A stretch of 15,750 nucleotides of DNA, taken from positions 1-15,750 of the forward strand of contig JAEVZP010000133.1 of assembly GCA_023392185.1 (NCBI GenBank), given 5' to 3'. The DNA comes from Bacteroidota bacterium (lineage in GTDB: Bacteria > Bacteroidota > Bacteroidia > Chitinophagales > Chitinophagaceae). This document shows positions 1-6,580 of the stretch, in pieces. The first letter of the stretch is position 1. Each line of letters begins with the position of its first letter. Under the pieces are notes generated by a model. The model saw only the letters and a program-made list of their open reading frames with translations, was not told the origin of the DNA and made no database searches. Made by a program: the position numbers and the translations under genes.

Positions 1-2
1 GC

Positions 3-38
3 AATAGCGTGAAAGGGTACCGGATTGCAGGCGCGTAA
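3..38 (+). CDS. Possible C-terminal tail of an upstream gene (partial)
   Basis: An open frame enters from the left edge and reads NSVKGYRIAGA before a TAA stop at 36-38. A terminator-like hairpin follows at 87-126, which fits a gene ending here. Eleven residues are too few to identify a family, and the frame could be chance. This is a tentative call. Confidence 0.25.
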   Translation, partial: NSVKGYRIAGA

Positions 39-86
39 AAAGAAATGGCTTTGGGTTAAGCTGTGAAGGGTTTTTTTCCAGGTTTG

Positions 87-126
87 GGTTCCCGGATGTT
101 GCGGTCTTCTTCGCAATCCGGGAACC
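87..126. terminator. Strong hairpin, probable terminator of the upstream gene
   Basis: The arms GGTTCCCGGA (87-96) and TCCGGGAACC (117-126) are perfectly complementary. After a two-base bulge (TG, 97-98) the stem continues with TTGCG (99-103) and CGCAA (112-116) around an 8-nt loop. The 3' flank is ATTTTGTTTG, a weak T-rich tract, and a T7 run lies before the hairpin at 71-77, so it could work in both directions. The rest of 39-221 holds no gene I can support and no clear -7 box. Confidence 0.5.
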
Positions 127-221
127 ATTTTGTTTGTTGCAGGCTGGAAAGCCTTCAATTTTTAAACAGACAATTCCGGTTGCCTGACTTATTTTAGACC
201 TGAAAAAATAAATGGGTCTGA

Positions 222-779
222 ATGAATTCCTTTTTTGAAGGCATGCCGCAGTTACTGGTGGCTTTTTGGTGGGTCGCCATTATCGCGTCGGTGATTTTTC
301 TGCTGCAAACCGTTCTGATGTTTGCCGGGATCGACGGCGGCGACGCCGACGGGGACCTTTCCGGAGGCGCCGATGCATCCTTTCAGATGTTTTCGTTCCG
401 GAACCTGATCAACTTTTTGCTGGGCTTTGGCTGGACAGGCGTCGCGCTTTACAACACGGTCGGAAACGCTACTGTGCTCGTGTTGCTGGCAACCCTTGTG
501 GGCGCCGCCTTCGTGGCCGTCTTCTTTGTCATTATCCGCCAGCTGCTGCGCCTCACCGAAGACAATACTTTCCGGATTGAAACCCTGCGCGGCCAGACCG
601 GAATAGTGTATCTGCGCATTCCGGCCGAAAATTCCGGAACCGGAAAAGTGCAGATTTCCTCCCGGAACACCTGCCATGAACTGCCGGCCATTACCCATGG
701 CGATGCCCTCGTCACCGGCAGTCGTGTGCGCGTCACCGATATTCAGGACGGCGTTCTGATTGTGATCTCTGAAATATGA
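222..779 (+). CDS. NfeD-like OB-fold membrane protein (flotillin partner)
   Basis: This is a 185-aa membrane protein of the NfeD/YqiJ/YuaF type, which usually sits beside a flotillin and is thought to help organise membrane microdomains. Hydrophobic segments lie at about residues 11-35 and 84-107, with a third amphipathic or membrane stretch at 60-80 (FSFRNLINFLLGFGWTGV). The C-terminal part, about 115-185, is a beta-rich OB-fold (LRGQTGIVYLRIP ... GSRVRVTDIQDGVLIVI) expected to be soluble. Between TM1 and the second segment is an Asp/Gly-rich loop, GIDGGDADGDLSGGADAS (36-53). The flotillin gene starts 188 bp downstream on the same strand. The ATG at 222 is chosen because it gives a complete first membrane segment; an ATG at 243 (MPQLL) is possible. 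The family call rests on topology, the OB-fold and the neighbour. Confidence 0.8.
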   Translation: MNSFFEGMPQLLVAFWWVAIIASVIFLLQTVLMFAGIDGGDADGDLSGGADASFQMFSFRNLINFLLGFGWTGVALYNTVGNATVLVLLATLVGAAFVAVFFVIIRQLLRLTEDNTFRIETLRGQTGIVYLRIPAENSGTGKVQISSRNTCHELPAITHGDALVTGSRVRVTDIQDGVLIVISEI

Positions 780-967
780 GCCTTCTCTTTTCAACGTGAA
801 ACCTGCTTTGCCGGCTTTAATTCGCCCCTACCGATCAACAGAGAAGACATCAAAAAGTCACAAAGACCAGCTCTGTATCCGCTGTGGCACTCTGTGAACA
901 CCTCTGTGGTCTTTGTGGCTATTCTGCACTTAAAACAAGATTCATTTTTTAAAAACATCCCGTCTGC
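780..967. repeat. Intergenic inverted repeat of dispersed-repeat type
   Basis: This 188-bp gap between the NfeD-like and flotillin genes holds a perfect 11-bp inverted repeat, CACAAAGACCA (859-869) and TGGTCTTTGTG (907-917), enclosing a stretch rich in CTCTGTG-like words. It also holds AATTCGCCCCTAC (819-831), which recurs exactly at 15315-15327. From memory, both kinds of word occur as dispersed intergenic repeats in environmental bacteria; that is not verified here. I see no open frame of substance. Confidence 0.55.
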
Positions 968-2482
968 ATGTTCTCTATTGTTATTGTCGCCGTAATCGTG
1001 CTGTTTGTCACGATAATCGCCCTCATTTCCCGCTACAAACGCTGTCCTTCTGATAAAATTCTGGTGGTATACGGAAAAACCGGCGGCACCTCGGCCAAGT
1101 GTATTCATGGCGGCGGCGCGTTTATCTGGCCGGTGGTGCAGGACTACGCCTATCTGGACCTGAAGCCCATTTCCATTGAAGCCAACCTCACCAACGCACT
1201 GTCCCGTCAAAACATCCGGGTGGACGTGCCGTGTCGGTTTACCATTGCCATTTCCACCGAGGTGGACAGCATGGGAAACGCCGCCGAGCGATTACTGGGC
1301 CTTTCGCCGGAGCAAATTCAGGACCTTTCCAAAGATGTTCTCTTCGGGCAACTGCGTCTCGTCATCGCCACAATGACAATTGAGGAGATCAATTCTGACC
1401 GGGACAAATTTTTAGATAATATCTCTAAAAACGTGGACGCCGAGTTGAAGAAAATGGGCCTTAAGCTCATCAACGTAAACGTAACCGACATCCGCGATGA
1501 ATCGGGCTATATTGAGGCGCTGGGCAAGGAAGCAGCGGCCAAAGCGATCAACGAGGCGGTGGTGAGCGTGGCGCTGCAAACCCGCATGGGCGAAACCGGA
1601 AAGGCCCTGGCCGACCGCGAAAAAGACACCCAGATTGCCGAAACGAGCCGCGACCGCGACGTGAAAATTGCCATTACGGCCAAAGACCGCGAAATCAGCA
1701 TCGCCGCCGCCGAAAAAGACGAGGCCATCGGCAAGGCTGAAGCCCAGAAAGAAGCCCGGATTGCCACCTCGCAGGCCAACGCCCTGGCCGTAAAAGGCGA
1801 AAACGACGCGCGCATCACCATTGCCAACTCTGAAGCGCTGCGCCGCGAAAAAGAAGCCGAAGCCCTGAAAATTGCGACCGCTGCCGAGAAAGTGCAGACG
1901 GCCAAGGCGCTGGAAGAATCGTACCTGGCGGAGCAAAAAGCCGAGGTGGCGCGGGCCGAGCGCGAGCGCTCCACCCAGCAAGCCAACATCGTGGTGCCGG
2001 CGGAAATTGCCCGTCAGAAAGCCGTGATTGACGCCGAAGCCGAGGCCGAGCGCATCCGGTTGCGCGCCAAAGGCGAAGCCGACGCGATTTACGCCCGCAT
2101 GGAAGCCGAAGCCAAGGGCCTTTTGGAAATCCTGACGAAGCAAGCCGAGGGCTACGATAAGGTGGTGCGGGCGGCGGGCGGCAGTTCTACCAACGCCTTC
2201 CACCTGCTGCTCCTGGAGAAATTACCGGAACTGGTAAAAACGCAGGTAGAAGCGGTGAAAAACATCAAGATTGACAAGGTCACCGTTTGGGACGGCGGCA
2301 ACAGTGTTAATGGCAGCGGGAGTACCGCCAATTTTGTGCAGGGCATGATGAAATCCGTTCCGCCGCTGAACGACCTGTTTAACATGGCGGGAATGAACCT
2401 GCCGTCTTATTTGAAAGGAGCGGATGTAGCGCCGGGAACGGAAGCGATTTCCGGAAATATCGAAAGCAAGCCGGAAGCGTAG
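968..2482 (+). CDS. floT: Flotillin-like SPFH-domain protein
   Basis: This 504-aa protein is close in length to Bacillus YuaG/FloT (about 509 aa). Flotillins are membrane-anchored scaffolds that oligomerise and mark ordered membrane domains. Residues 1-21 form an N-terminal membrane anchor (MFSIVIVAVIVLFVTIIALI). The SPFH/band 7 domain spans about 27-200, including YGKTGGTSAKCIHGGGAF, VPCRFTIAISTE and KLINVNVTDIRDESGYIEALG. About 200-390 is a long Ala/Glu/Lys/Arg coiled coil with many EAEA-type repeats. The C-terminal flotillin segment runs from about 395 (EGYDKVVRAAGGSSTNAFHLLLLEKLPELV) to a loose tail. The upstream NfeD-like gene supports the call. The ATG at 968 is the only start that keeps the anchor. 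One TTCCGGAA palindrome lies near the 3' end (2449-2456). Confidence 0.93.
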   Translation: MFSIVIVAVIVLFVTIIALISRYKRCPSDKILVVYGKTGGTSAKCIHGGGAFIWPVVQDYAYLDLKPISIEANLTNALSRQNIRVDVPCRFTIAISTEVDSMGNAAERLLGLSPEQIQDLSKDVLFGQLRLVIATMTIEEINSDRDKFLDNISKNVDAELKKMGLKLINVNVTDIRDESGYIEALGKEAAAKAINEAVVSVALQTRMGETGKALADREKDTQIAETSRDRDVKIAITAKDREISIAAAEKDEAIGKAEAQKEARIATSQANALAVKGENDARITIANSEALRREKEAEALKIATAAEKVQTAKALEESYLAEQKAEVARAERERSTQQANIVVPAEIARQKAVIDAEAEAERIRLRAKGEADAIYARMEAEAKGLLEILTKQAEGYDKVVRAAGGSSTNAFHLLLLEKLPELVKTQVEAVKNIKIDKVTVWDGGNSVNGSGSTANFVQGMMKSVPPLNDLFNMAGMNLPSYLKGADVAPGTEAISGNIESKPEA

Positions 2483-2498
2483 AAAAACTACGAATACC

Positions 2499-2539
2499 TG
2501 AAGCCCCTGTCTGGCTCCCGAAGCCGGGTGGGTGCTTCA
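2499..2539 (+). terminator. Compound hairpin after the flotillin gene
   Basis: TGAAGC (2499-2504) pairs with GCTTCA (2534-2539), extended by CCC/GGG with one bulged T, and an inner stem GGCT/AGCC (2513-2516, 2522-2525) closes a short loop. It starts 17 nt after the stop codon. There is no good T-run (GCGTTTCCC follows), so this is a tentative terminator. Confidence 0.35.
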
Positions 2540-2549
2540 AGCGTTTCCC

Positions 2550-2575
2550 GACTTGTCAAGAACTGGTCTCCTAAA
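2550..2575 (+). repeat. Left copy of a direct repeat flanking 2576-3349
   Basis: GACTTG followed by TGGTCTCCTAAA (2564-2575) recurs at 3350-3370, where the spacer between the two words is shorter (AAG instead of TCAAGAAC). The 12-mer TGGTCTCCTAAA is identical in both. The pair brackets about 775 bp that contains the small minus-strand gene and the TTCGACA repeats. These may be duplication scars or transposon-end remnants; I cannot assign an element. Confidence 0.55.
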
Positions 2576-2585
2576 TCAAATTGAT

Positions 2586-2741
2586 GTGGGGCTGTTCTTC
2601 GACAGGCTCAGAATGACAATTGTCGAATTGGTGTGGGGCTGTTCTTCGACAAGCTCAGAATGACAAGCTTGTCGAATTGGTGTCAGGCTGAGCTTGTCGA
2701 AGCCCTCCATTCCTAACCCTTCGACAAGTTCAGGGTGACAA
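2586..2741. repeat. Cluster of four TTCGACAAGCTCAG-type dispersed repeats
   Basis: Two tandem units of about 47-50 bp start at 2586 and 2633. Each reads GTGGGGCTGTTCTTCGACA then a/gGCTCAGAATGACAA and a GTCGAATTG tail. An inverted partial copy, GGCTGAGCTTGTCGAA, lies at about 2687-2702, and a fourth copy, CCCTTCGACAAGTTCAGGG, starts at 2717 and ends in TGACAA at 2741. The same word in the opposite orientation forms the tandem array at 15419-15481. It is non-coding. I recall this as a common dispersed intergenic repeat in environmental genomes; its function is unknown. Confidence 0.75.
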
Positions 2742-2847
2742 CATACGTGCCTCAAAAATATGTAGGAAGCCGACTCTTGTCCCCAAGCAATGTTTTCGAG
2801 GACCTGACAAGTCTAAAAACAGCAGAGTCAGTAGGATTAATTGAGTA

Positions 2848-2863
2848 AATTTTCCGGAAAATT
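2848..2863. repeat. 16-bp perfect palindrome with the TTCCGGAA core
   Basis: AATTTTCCGGAAAATT is fully self-complementary and lies 30 bp beyond the stop of the minus-strand gene at 2893. It is the longest intergenic example of the over-represented TTCCGGAA palindrome and could double as a terminator stem for that gene. Confidence 0.6.
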
Positions 2864-2892
2864 CCGGCCTTACTGAGGATGCGTTTTTCGAA

Positions 2893-3288
2893 CTAACAGG
2901 CCCCGCGATACTGCTCTTTCCGGAAATATTTTCGGGGTAACAACCAGGCAAGGATAAAAAATCCTCCGAACAGAAAAGTACCAGTGAGCAAAAGCTTTGT
3001 ACCGGCTGGATCGTTTTTTGGAAATTCCCGGTATTCCGCCCAGAGCGCCAGCTCAAAAAACACACCTGCGATTCCGATTGAAATAGCCAGGAAGACAGCT
3101 AAAAAGCGATTTTTCCACCTCAACAGAAGAAACAGGGAAATCAGGCAAAAAGCCAGAATGCCGGTTAAAAAGGTAGGGGAGGGGCTGTAAAGAAGATCTG
3201 CTGTCAGGAAGAAAGTGCAGGTTGATAAAATCAGGATTTCCGGAAAATAAGCAAATAAGAACCTTTTCGAGGGGCGGGGCAGTGGCAT
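2893..3288 (-). CDS. Small four-TM membrane protein, function unknown
   Basis: This 131-aa protein is not recognised. It has about four hydrophobic segments: roughly residues 10-30 (LFAYFPEILILSTCTFFLTA), 36-57, 61-83 (FLAVFLAISIGIAGVFFELA) and 100-118 (LLLTGTFLFGGFFILAWLL). A positively charged tail follows (PRKYFRKEQYRGAC). The ATG at 3286-3288 gives a short basic N-terminus (MPLPRPSKR), consistent with an inner-membrane protein. A near-consensus -7 box on this strand, TACTTTTT (3327-3334), lies 39 bp upstream with one mismatch to TAnnTTTG. Two TTCCGGAA palindromes fall inside the frame (2918-2925, 3238-3245). It stands alone on its strand between repeats and is bracketed by direct repeats, so horizontal arrival or decay is possible. 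The clean membrane periodicity argues for a real gene. Confidence 0.6.
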   Translation of the reverse strand: MPLPRPSKRFLFAYFPEILILSTCTFFLTADLLYSPSPTFLTGILAFCLISLFLLLRWKNRFLAVFLAISIGIAGVFFELALWAEYREFPKNDPAGTKLLLTGTFLFGGFFILAWLLPRKYFRKEQYRGAC

Positions 3289-3621
3289 CTGGATACGTTT
3301 GGGTAAAAGAACGGCTGGAGGCTATGAAAAAGTATTTGCCGTATTTTAAGACTTGAAGTGGTCTCCTAAACAGAGGTTATGGTTTCTCATCTTCTTTGTT
3401 ACCCTTGCAGAGGGTCTTCACAGTTTCTATAAACGTGAAGATGAACTGCGTTAATGACAAAAGAAGAGGCCCTTATAGGAGCTGATCTCTAAAGAAAGAG
3501 GCTCTATGAGACCGCTTCTTACCAAGTCTAACAACCCGCTGTCCGGGGACTTAACAAGTTCCGGTCGGCTGGCCTGGTTTCTGTGTGCTTGCGGGCGACT
3601 CCCAACGACGCGTAGAGACCT
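3289..3621. other. 333-bp intergenic region upstream of the MFS gene
   Basis: No coding frame I can support. It holds the right copy of the direct repeat (3350-3370), a small hairpin ACCCT/AGGGT (3401-3405, 3411-3415), and on the plus strand an exact TAnnTTTG word, TACGTTTG (3294-3301). That word would imply a leader of about 310 nt for the MFS gene. It has no TTTG at -33, so it is weak and may be chance. Confidence 0.4.
3350..3370 (+). repeat. Right copy of the direct repeat (GACTTG...TGGTCTCCTAAA)
   Basis: This matches 2550-2575 with a 5-nt shorter spacer; the last 12 bases are identical. It begins exactly 800 bp after the left copy. Confidence 0.55.
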
Positions 3622-5019
3622 ATGAGCGAAACCGATACTACCAAGAAGATTCTGCCCCTGATTCTGGCGACGTCCATTTTCATGCAGATGCTGGACTCTA
3701 CGATTCTGAACACCTCGCTGCCGGCCATTGCCCGCGACCTCAAAGAATCGCCGCTGGATATGCAAAACGCCATTATCAGCTACGTGCTGACGCTGGCCGT
3801 TTTTATGCCTGCTTCCGGCTTTCTGGCCGACAAGTTCGGCACCCGGAAAATCTTTGTGGCGGCGCTGTTGCTGTTCACCGTCGGCTCGGTGTTGTGTGCG
3901 GTTTCGCAAACGCTTTCTCATCTGGTAATTGCCCGCGTGGTGCAGGGGCTGGGCGGCTCCCTGATGACGCCGGTGGGGCGGCTGGCGCTGATTAAAACCT
4001 TTGATAAGAACGAGGTGTTGAAGGCGATGAACTACGCCATTATTCCGGCCTTAATTGGCCCGGTGCTGGGGCCGCTGGTAGGTGGGTATCTGGTCGATTA
4101 TCTTTCCTGGCACTGGATATTTTTGATCAACATCCCGATTGGGCTGCTCGGTATTTATCTCGGCTTCCGGTATATGCCCGATTACAAAAGCGAGAATACG
4201 GACTTTGACCTCAAAGGCTTTCTCATTTTCGCGGCTGCTTCGCTCGCGTTGTCGCTGGCGCTGGAAGGACTTGGAAATGCAATGCAAATCACGCCGATAC
4301 TGATCATTTTTATATTCGGATTCCTATTGCTTTACACCTATTACCGGCACGCTAAAAAGGACGACAATCCCATTTTTCCGCTTAATCTTTTTCAAATCCG
4401 GACGTTCCGGGTCGGGATTGTGGGCAATCTGGCCACCCGGCTGGGTATCAGCGCCGTGCCGCTGTTGGTGCCGCTGATGATTCAGCTGGCCTATGGGCAA
4501 AGCGCCGTTATATCCGGGTGGATTGTGGCGCCTATGGCCCTGACGGCGATGTTCGGCAAGTCGTTTGTGGTGAAAATCCTGAACCGCTTTGGCTATCGCA
4601 ACACCCTGATGATCAATACCATGATTATCGGGACCATTATTCTCAGCTTATCGCTGCCGGGCATCCATACTTCGGTGTACGTCTTCGTGCCCCTGCTGGC
4701 CACGCTGGGTTTTTTCAACTCGGTGCAGTATACTTCCATGAATACCATTTCCATTGCCGACCTGCGCCTGCACCTGACCAGCAGTGGCAACTCGCTGATT
4801 TCGGTGAATCAGCAACTCGCGCTCGGGTTCGGAACGGCGTTTGGATTGCTGGTCTTAAAGCTGTTTGAAGGCAACGCGGGCGATGTGGTAGTTTCGGGCC
4901 GGGCAGTGCATCCGGCCTTTCAGCACACCTTTATCGTAATGGGCATCCTGACCATTCTTTCCGGCCTGGTGTTCCGGCGGCTCCACCGGCTCGACGGGCT
5001 CAACATGCAGCCGGCTTAG
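3622..5019 (+). CDS. mdtD: MFS multidrug/metabolite exporter, DHA2 family (MdtD-like)
   Basis: This is a 465-aa proton-driven efflux transporter of the 14-TM DHA2 family. Its length and many blocks match E. coli MdtD (471 aa, from memory): LDSTILNTSLPAIA (24-37), SYVLTLAVFMPASGFLADKFGTRK (53-76, holding MFS motif A), RVVQGLGGSLMTPVGRL (105-121) and the antiporter motif C region GPVLGPLVGGYLVDY (146-160) followed by SWHWIFLINIPIG. FGYRNTLMINT, SMNTISIADL and SSGNSLISV in the C-terminal half also match. Asp25 in TM1 is kept. The substrate cannot be read from the sequence; the Salmonella relative is reported to export iron citrate, so drug resistance should not be assumed. The ATG at 3622 is preceded by a weak purine tract. 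It is apparently monocistronic, and no regulator gene lies nearby. Confidence 0.9.
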   Translation: MSETDTTKKILPLILATSIFMQMLDSTILNTSLPAIARDLKESPLDMQNAIISYVLTLAVFMPASGFLADKFGTRKIFVAALLLFTVGSVLCAVSQTLSHLVIARVVQGLGGSLMTPVGRLALIKTFDKNEVLKAMNYAIIPALIGPVLGPLVGGYLVDYLSWHWIFLINIPIGLLGIYLGFRYMPDYKSENTDFDLKGFLIFAAASLALSLALEGLGNAMQITPILIIFIFGFLLLYTYYRHAKKDDNPIFPLNLFQIRTFRVGIVGNLATRLGISAVPLLVPLMIQLAYGQSAVISGWIVAPMALTAMFGKSFVVKILNRFGYRNTLMINTMIIGTIILSLSLPGIHTSVYVFVPLLATLGFFNSVQYTSMNTISIADLRLHLTSSGNSLISVNQQLALGFGTAFGLLVLKLFEGNAGDVVVSGRAVHPAFQHTFIVMGILTILSGLVFRRLHRLDGLNMQPA

Positions 5020-5055
5020 CAGAGACTCTTAAGCGGGTTCACAGGCGTTTTTGCT

Positions 5056-5063
5056 TATTTTTG
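5056..5063 (+). promoter_or_regulatory. -7 box (TATTTTTG) of the 5118 gene
   Basis: This exactly matches the Bacteroidota -7 consensus TAnnTTTG. It lies 54 bp before the ATG at 5118, implying a leader of roughly 45-50 nt. No TTTG is present at the -33 spacing, so the evidence is partial. Its position overlaps an alternative TTG start at 5061, which argues against that start. Confidence 0.5.
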
Positions 5064-5117
5064 GAAGAAAAGGAGTGTTTCATAACCCTGGACCTCCACT
5101 TAAAACCAAAGTATATT

Positions 5118-5420
5118 ATGGAAGCTTACGACACTCTTTCCGAGGCCATGGCCGGCCTGCGCAGGCAAGGCTACACCGAAGATTTTAACCTGCTGCAAGA
5201 CTGTCTGGAATGTGGCAACCGGGCGGCGCGCTTGTTCAGCAAAGACTTTGAGGTCGATAAATTTTTCCGGTTTGAAGGCGAAAGCAATCCGGATGACGAG
5301 GCGATCCTATACGCGATTTCTTCACCGCATCACAGCCTTAAAGGCGTGCTGGTAAATGGGTATGGCATCTACAGCGAAGGCATGACCGATGACATGATCG
5401 AGAAGCTGCGCATCCGTTAA
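5118..5420 (+). CDS. Small conserved Bacteroidota protein (~100 aa), function unknown
   Basis: This 100-aa soluble protein begins MEAYDTLSEAMAGLRRQGY, followed by TEDFNLLQDCLECG, then DFEVDKFFRFEGESNPDDEA, ILYAISS and KGVLVNGYGIYSE. I recall this as a common short Bacteroidota family often labelled phosphoribosylpyrophosphate synthetase. No PRPP-binding loop is visible and the length is about a third of a true Prs, so that label looks wrong. The many acidic residues and the CLEC motif are its visible marks. The frame stays open upstream to a TTG at 5061, but the ATG at 5118 is preferred because it matches the family start and the TTG lies inside the -7 box. A palindromic terminator-like element follows at 5455-5479. 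Confidence 0.8.
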   Translation: MEAYDTLSEAMAGLRRQGYTEDFNLLQDCLECGNRAARLFSKDFEVDKFFRFEGESNPDDEAILYAISSPHHSLKGVLVNGYGIYSEGMTDDMIEKLRIR

Positions 5421-5454
5421 AGAAGGTACTTAAGACCTTTTTGGGAACCCCTTT

Positions 5455-5479
5455 TTCCGGAAATTTCCGGGATTTTTTG
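5455..5479 (+). terminator. Palindrome plus T-run after the 5118 gene
   Basis: CCGGAAATTTCCGG (5457-5470) is a perfect palindrome followed by GATTTTTTG, a run of six T. The TTCCGGAA word begins at 5455. It lies 37 bp after the stop codon and so may act as an intrinsic terminator, although the hairpin loop would consume part of the stem. Confidence 0.45.
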
Positions 5480-5620
5480 AGGGTATTCGGACCTTTCGGC
5501 TTCTGTGTATAGGAGCGTTCTGGCTCTTTTAAAGCCGCTTTATTCACCGGATTCCGGAATGCCGGAACCTGCTTCCCGAACGGAAATGGAGAACCCTTCC
5601 CAAGCCCGGGGTTTCTGTCT

Positions 5621-5628
5621 TACTTTTG
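5621..5628 (+). promoter_or_regulatory. -7 box (TACTTTTG) of the cyoE-led operon
   Basis: This exactly matches TAnnTTTG, 28 bp before the ATG at 5656. A TTG-based start at 5626 would fall inside it, so the ATG is favoured. No clear -33 TTTG was found. Confidence 0.5.
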
Positions 5629-5655
5629 CGTCCTTCAATTCACAGGAAATCAGTA

Positions 5656-6555
5656 ATGCTGCGGGAAGAGATCTTAGAAACCACCAAAACCACCGCCCTT
5701 GTCGGAAAGGTGCGGGATTATACCCAGCTTCTAAAGCCCAATTTGAGCTTTCTGGTCGTTTTTTCTTCGGTCATCGGTTATTTGCTGGCACCCAACGGCC
5801 ATTTTAACCTGCCCGACCTGCTGGCCCTTTTCGCCGCCGGCATTTTCGTAACAGGCAGCGCCAATACCATCAACCAAATCCTGGAGCGCCACTCCGATGC
5901 GCTGATGAAGCGTACCAAAACGCGCCCGTTACCCGACGGCCGGATGCAATCCGCTGAGGCGTGGGCTGTGGCAATTATCGCCGGTGTTCTGGGATTGCTG
6001 GTGATCACCCTGCAATTCAACACACTGGCCGGGGTCCTGTCCCTTATTTCCCTGCTCTTGTATGCGTTTGCCTATACGCCCCTGAAGAAAGTGCACCCGA
6101 TAGCCGTGGCTGTTGGCGCCGTTCCGGGTGCATTGCCGCCGCTCATTGGCTGGGTGGCCGCTACCGGCAGCATTGGCTGGGGCGGGGTTTCCTTGTTTCT
6201 CATTCAGTTTTTCTGGCAGTTTCCGCACTTCTGGGCCATTGGCTTTCTGGGGTACGACGAATATGAGAAGGCTGGCATCCGCCTGTTGCCGTCACGGGCC
6301 GGAAAAACCCGGTTTACCGGCTTGCAGTGCATTGTGTACAGCCTGGCTTTGTTTCCCCTGGCAATCGTGCCGCGCCTTTTGAACATTATCGGCAACTGGG
6401 GCATGTTTATCGGCTTGCTGGCTGCCATCTATATGGTGAATGCCTCTGTCTTGTTGTACCTCCGGAACGATATGGCTTCGGCGAAAAAGACCATGTTTGC
6501 CTCACTGATTTATCTGCCCCTGGTCTTACTGGCTTTCCTGTTCGACAAAATCTAA
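5656..6555 (+). CDS. cyoE: Heme o synthase (protoheme IX farnesyltransferase)
   Basis: This 299-aa polytopic UbiA-family prenyltransferase adds a farnesyl group to heme b, making heme o for heme-copper oxidases; it is also called CtaB. The first Asp-rich motif is NQILERHSDALMKRTKTRPLP (residues 73-93), with the conserved N-x3-E-x3-D pattern at Asn73, Glu77 and Asp81. The second is HFWAIGFLGYDEYEKAGIRLLP (191-212). YTPLKK (140-145) and about eight or nine membrane segments also fit, and the length is normal for the family (about 290-300 aa). The ATG at 5656 has AGGAA at 5643-5647 in front of it. A longer frame from a TTG at 5626 overlaps the -7 box and is rejected. It is the first gene of the oxidase run; the next starts 25 bp after its stop. 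Confidence 0.95.
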   Translation: MLREEILETTKTTALVGKVRDYTQLLKPNLSFLVVFSSVIGYLLAPNGHFNLPDLLALFAAGIFVTGSANTINQILERHSDALMKRTKTRPLPDGRMQSAEAWAVAIIAGVLGLLVITLQFNTLAGVLSLISLLLYAFAYTPLKKVHPIAVAVGAVPGALPPLIGWVAATGSIGWGGVSLFLIQFFWQFPHFWAIGFLGYDEYEKAGIRLLPSRAGKTRFTGLQCIVYSLALFPLAIVPRLLNIIGNWGMFIGLLAAIYMVNASVLLYLRNDMASAKKTMFASLIYLPLVLLAFLFDKI

Positions 6556-6580
6556 TTTTTCATCTTTTTCCCGTGTTGTG

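Noticed and set aside
180..197. Promoter for the NfeD-like gene (TTG ... TATTTTAG)
   Set aside because: The -7 word has a mismatch at key positions and the spacing to TTG is only about 7 bp instead of about 19.
1412..2203. Minus-strand open frame (263 codons)
   Set aside because: Antisense to the flotillin coiled coil; its Gly/Phe/Val-rich composition is what reversed Ala/Glu codons give.
5061..5117. TTG start giving a 119-aa version of the 5118 protein
   Set aside because: The TTG lies in the -7 box, and the extra residues do not match the family start as I remember it.
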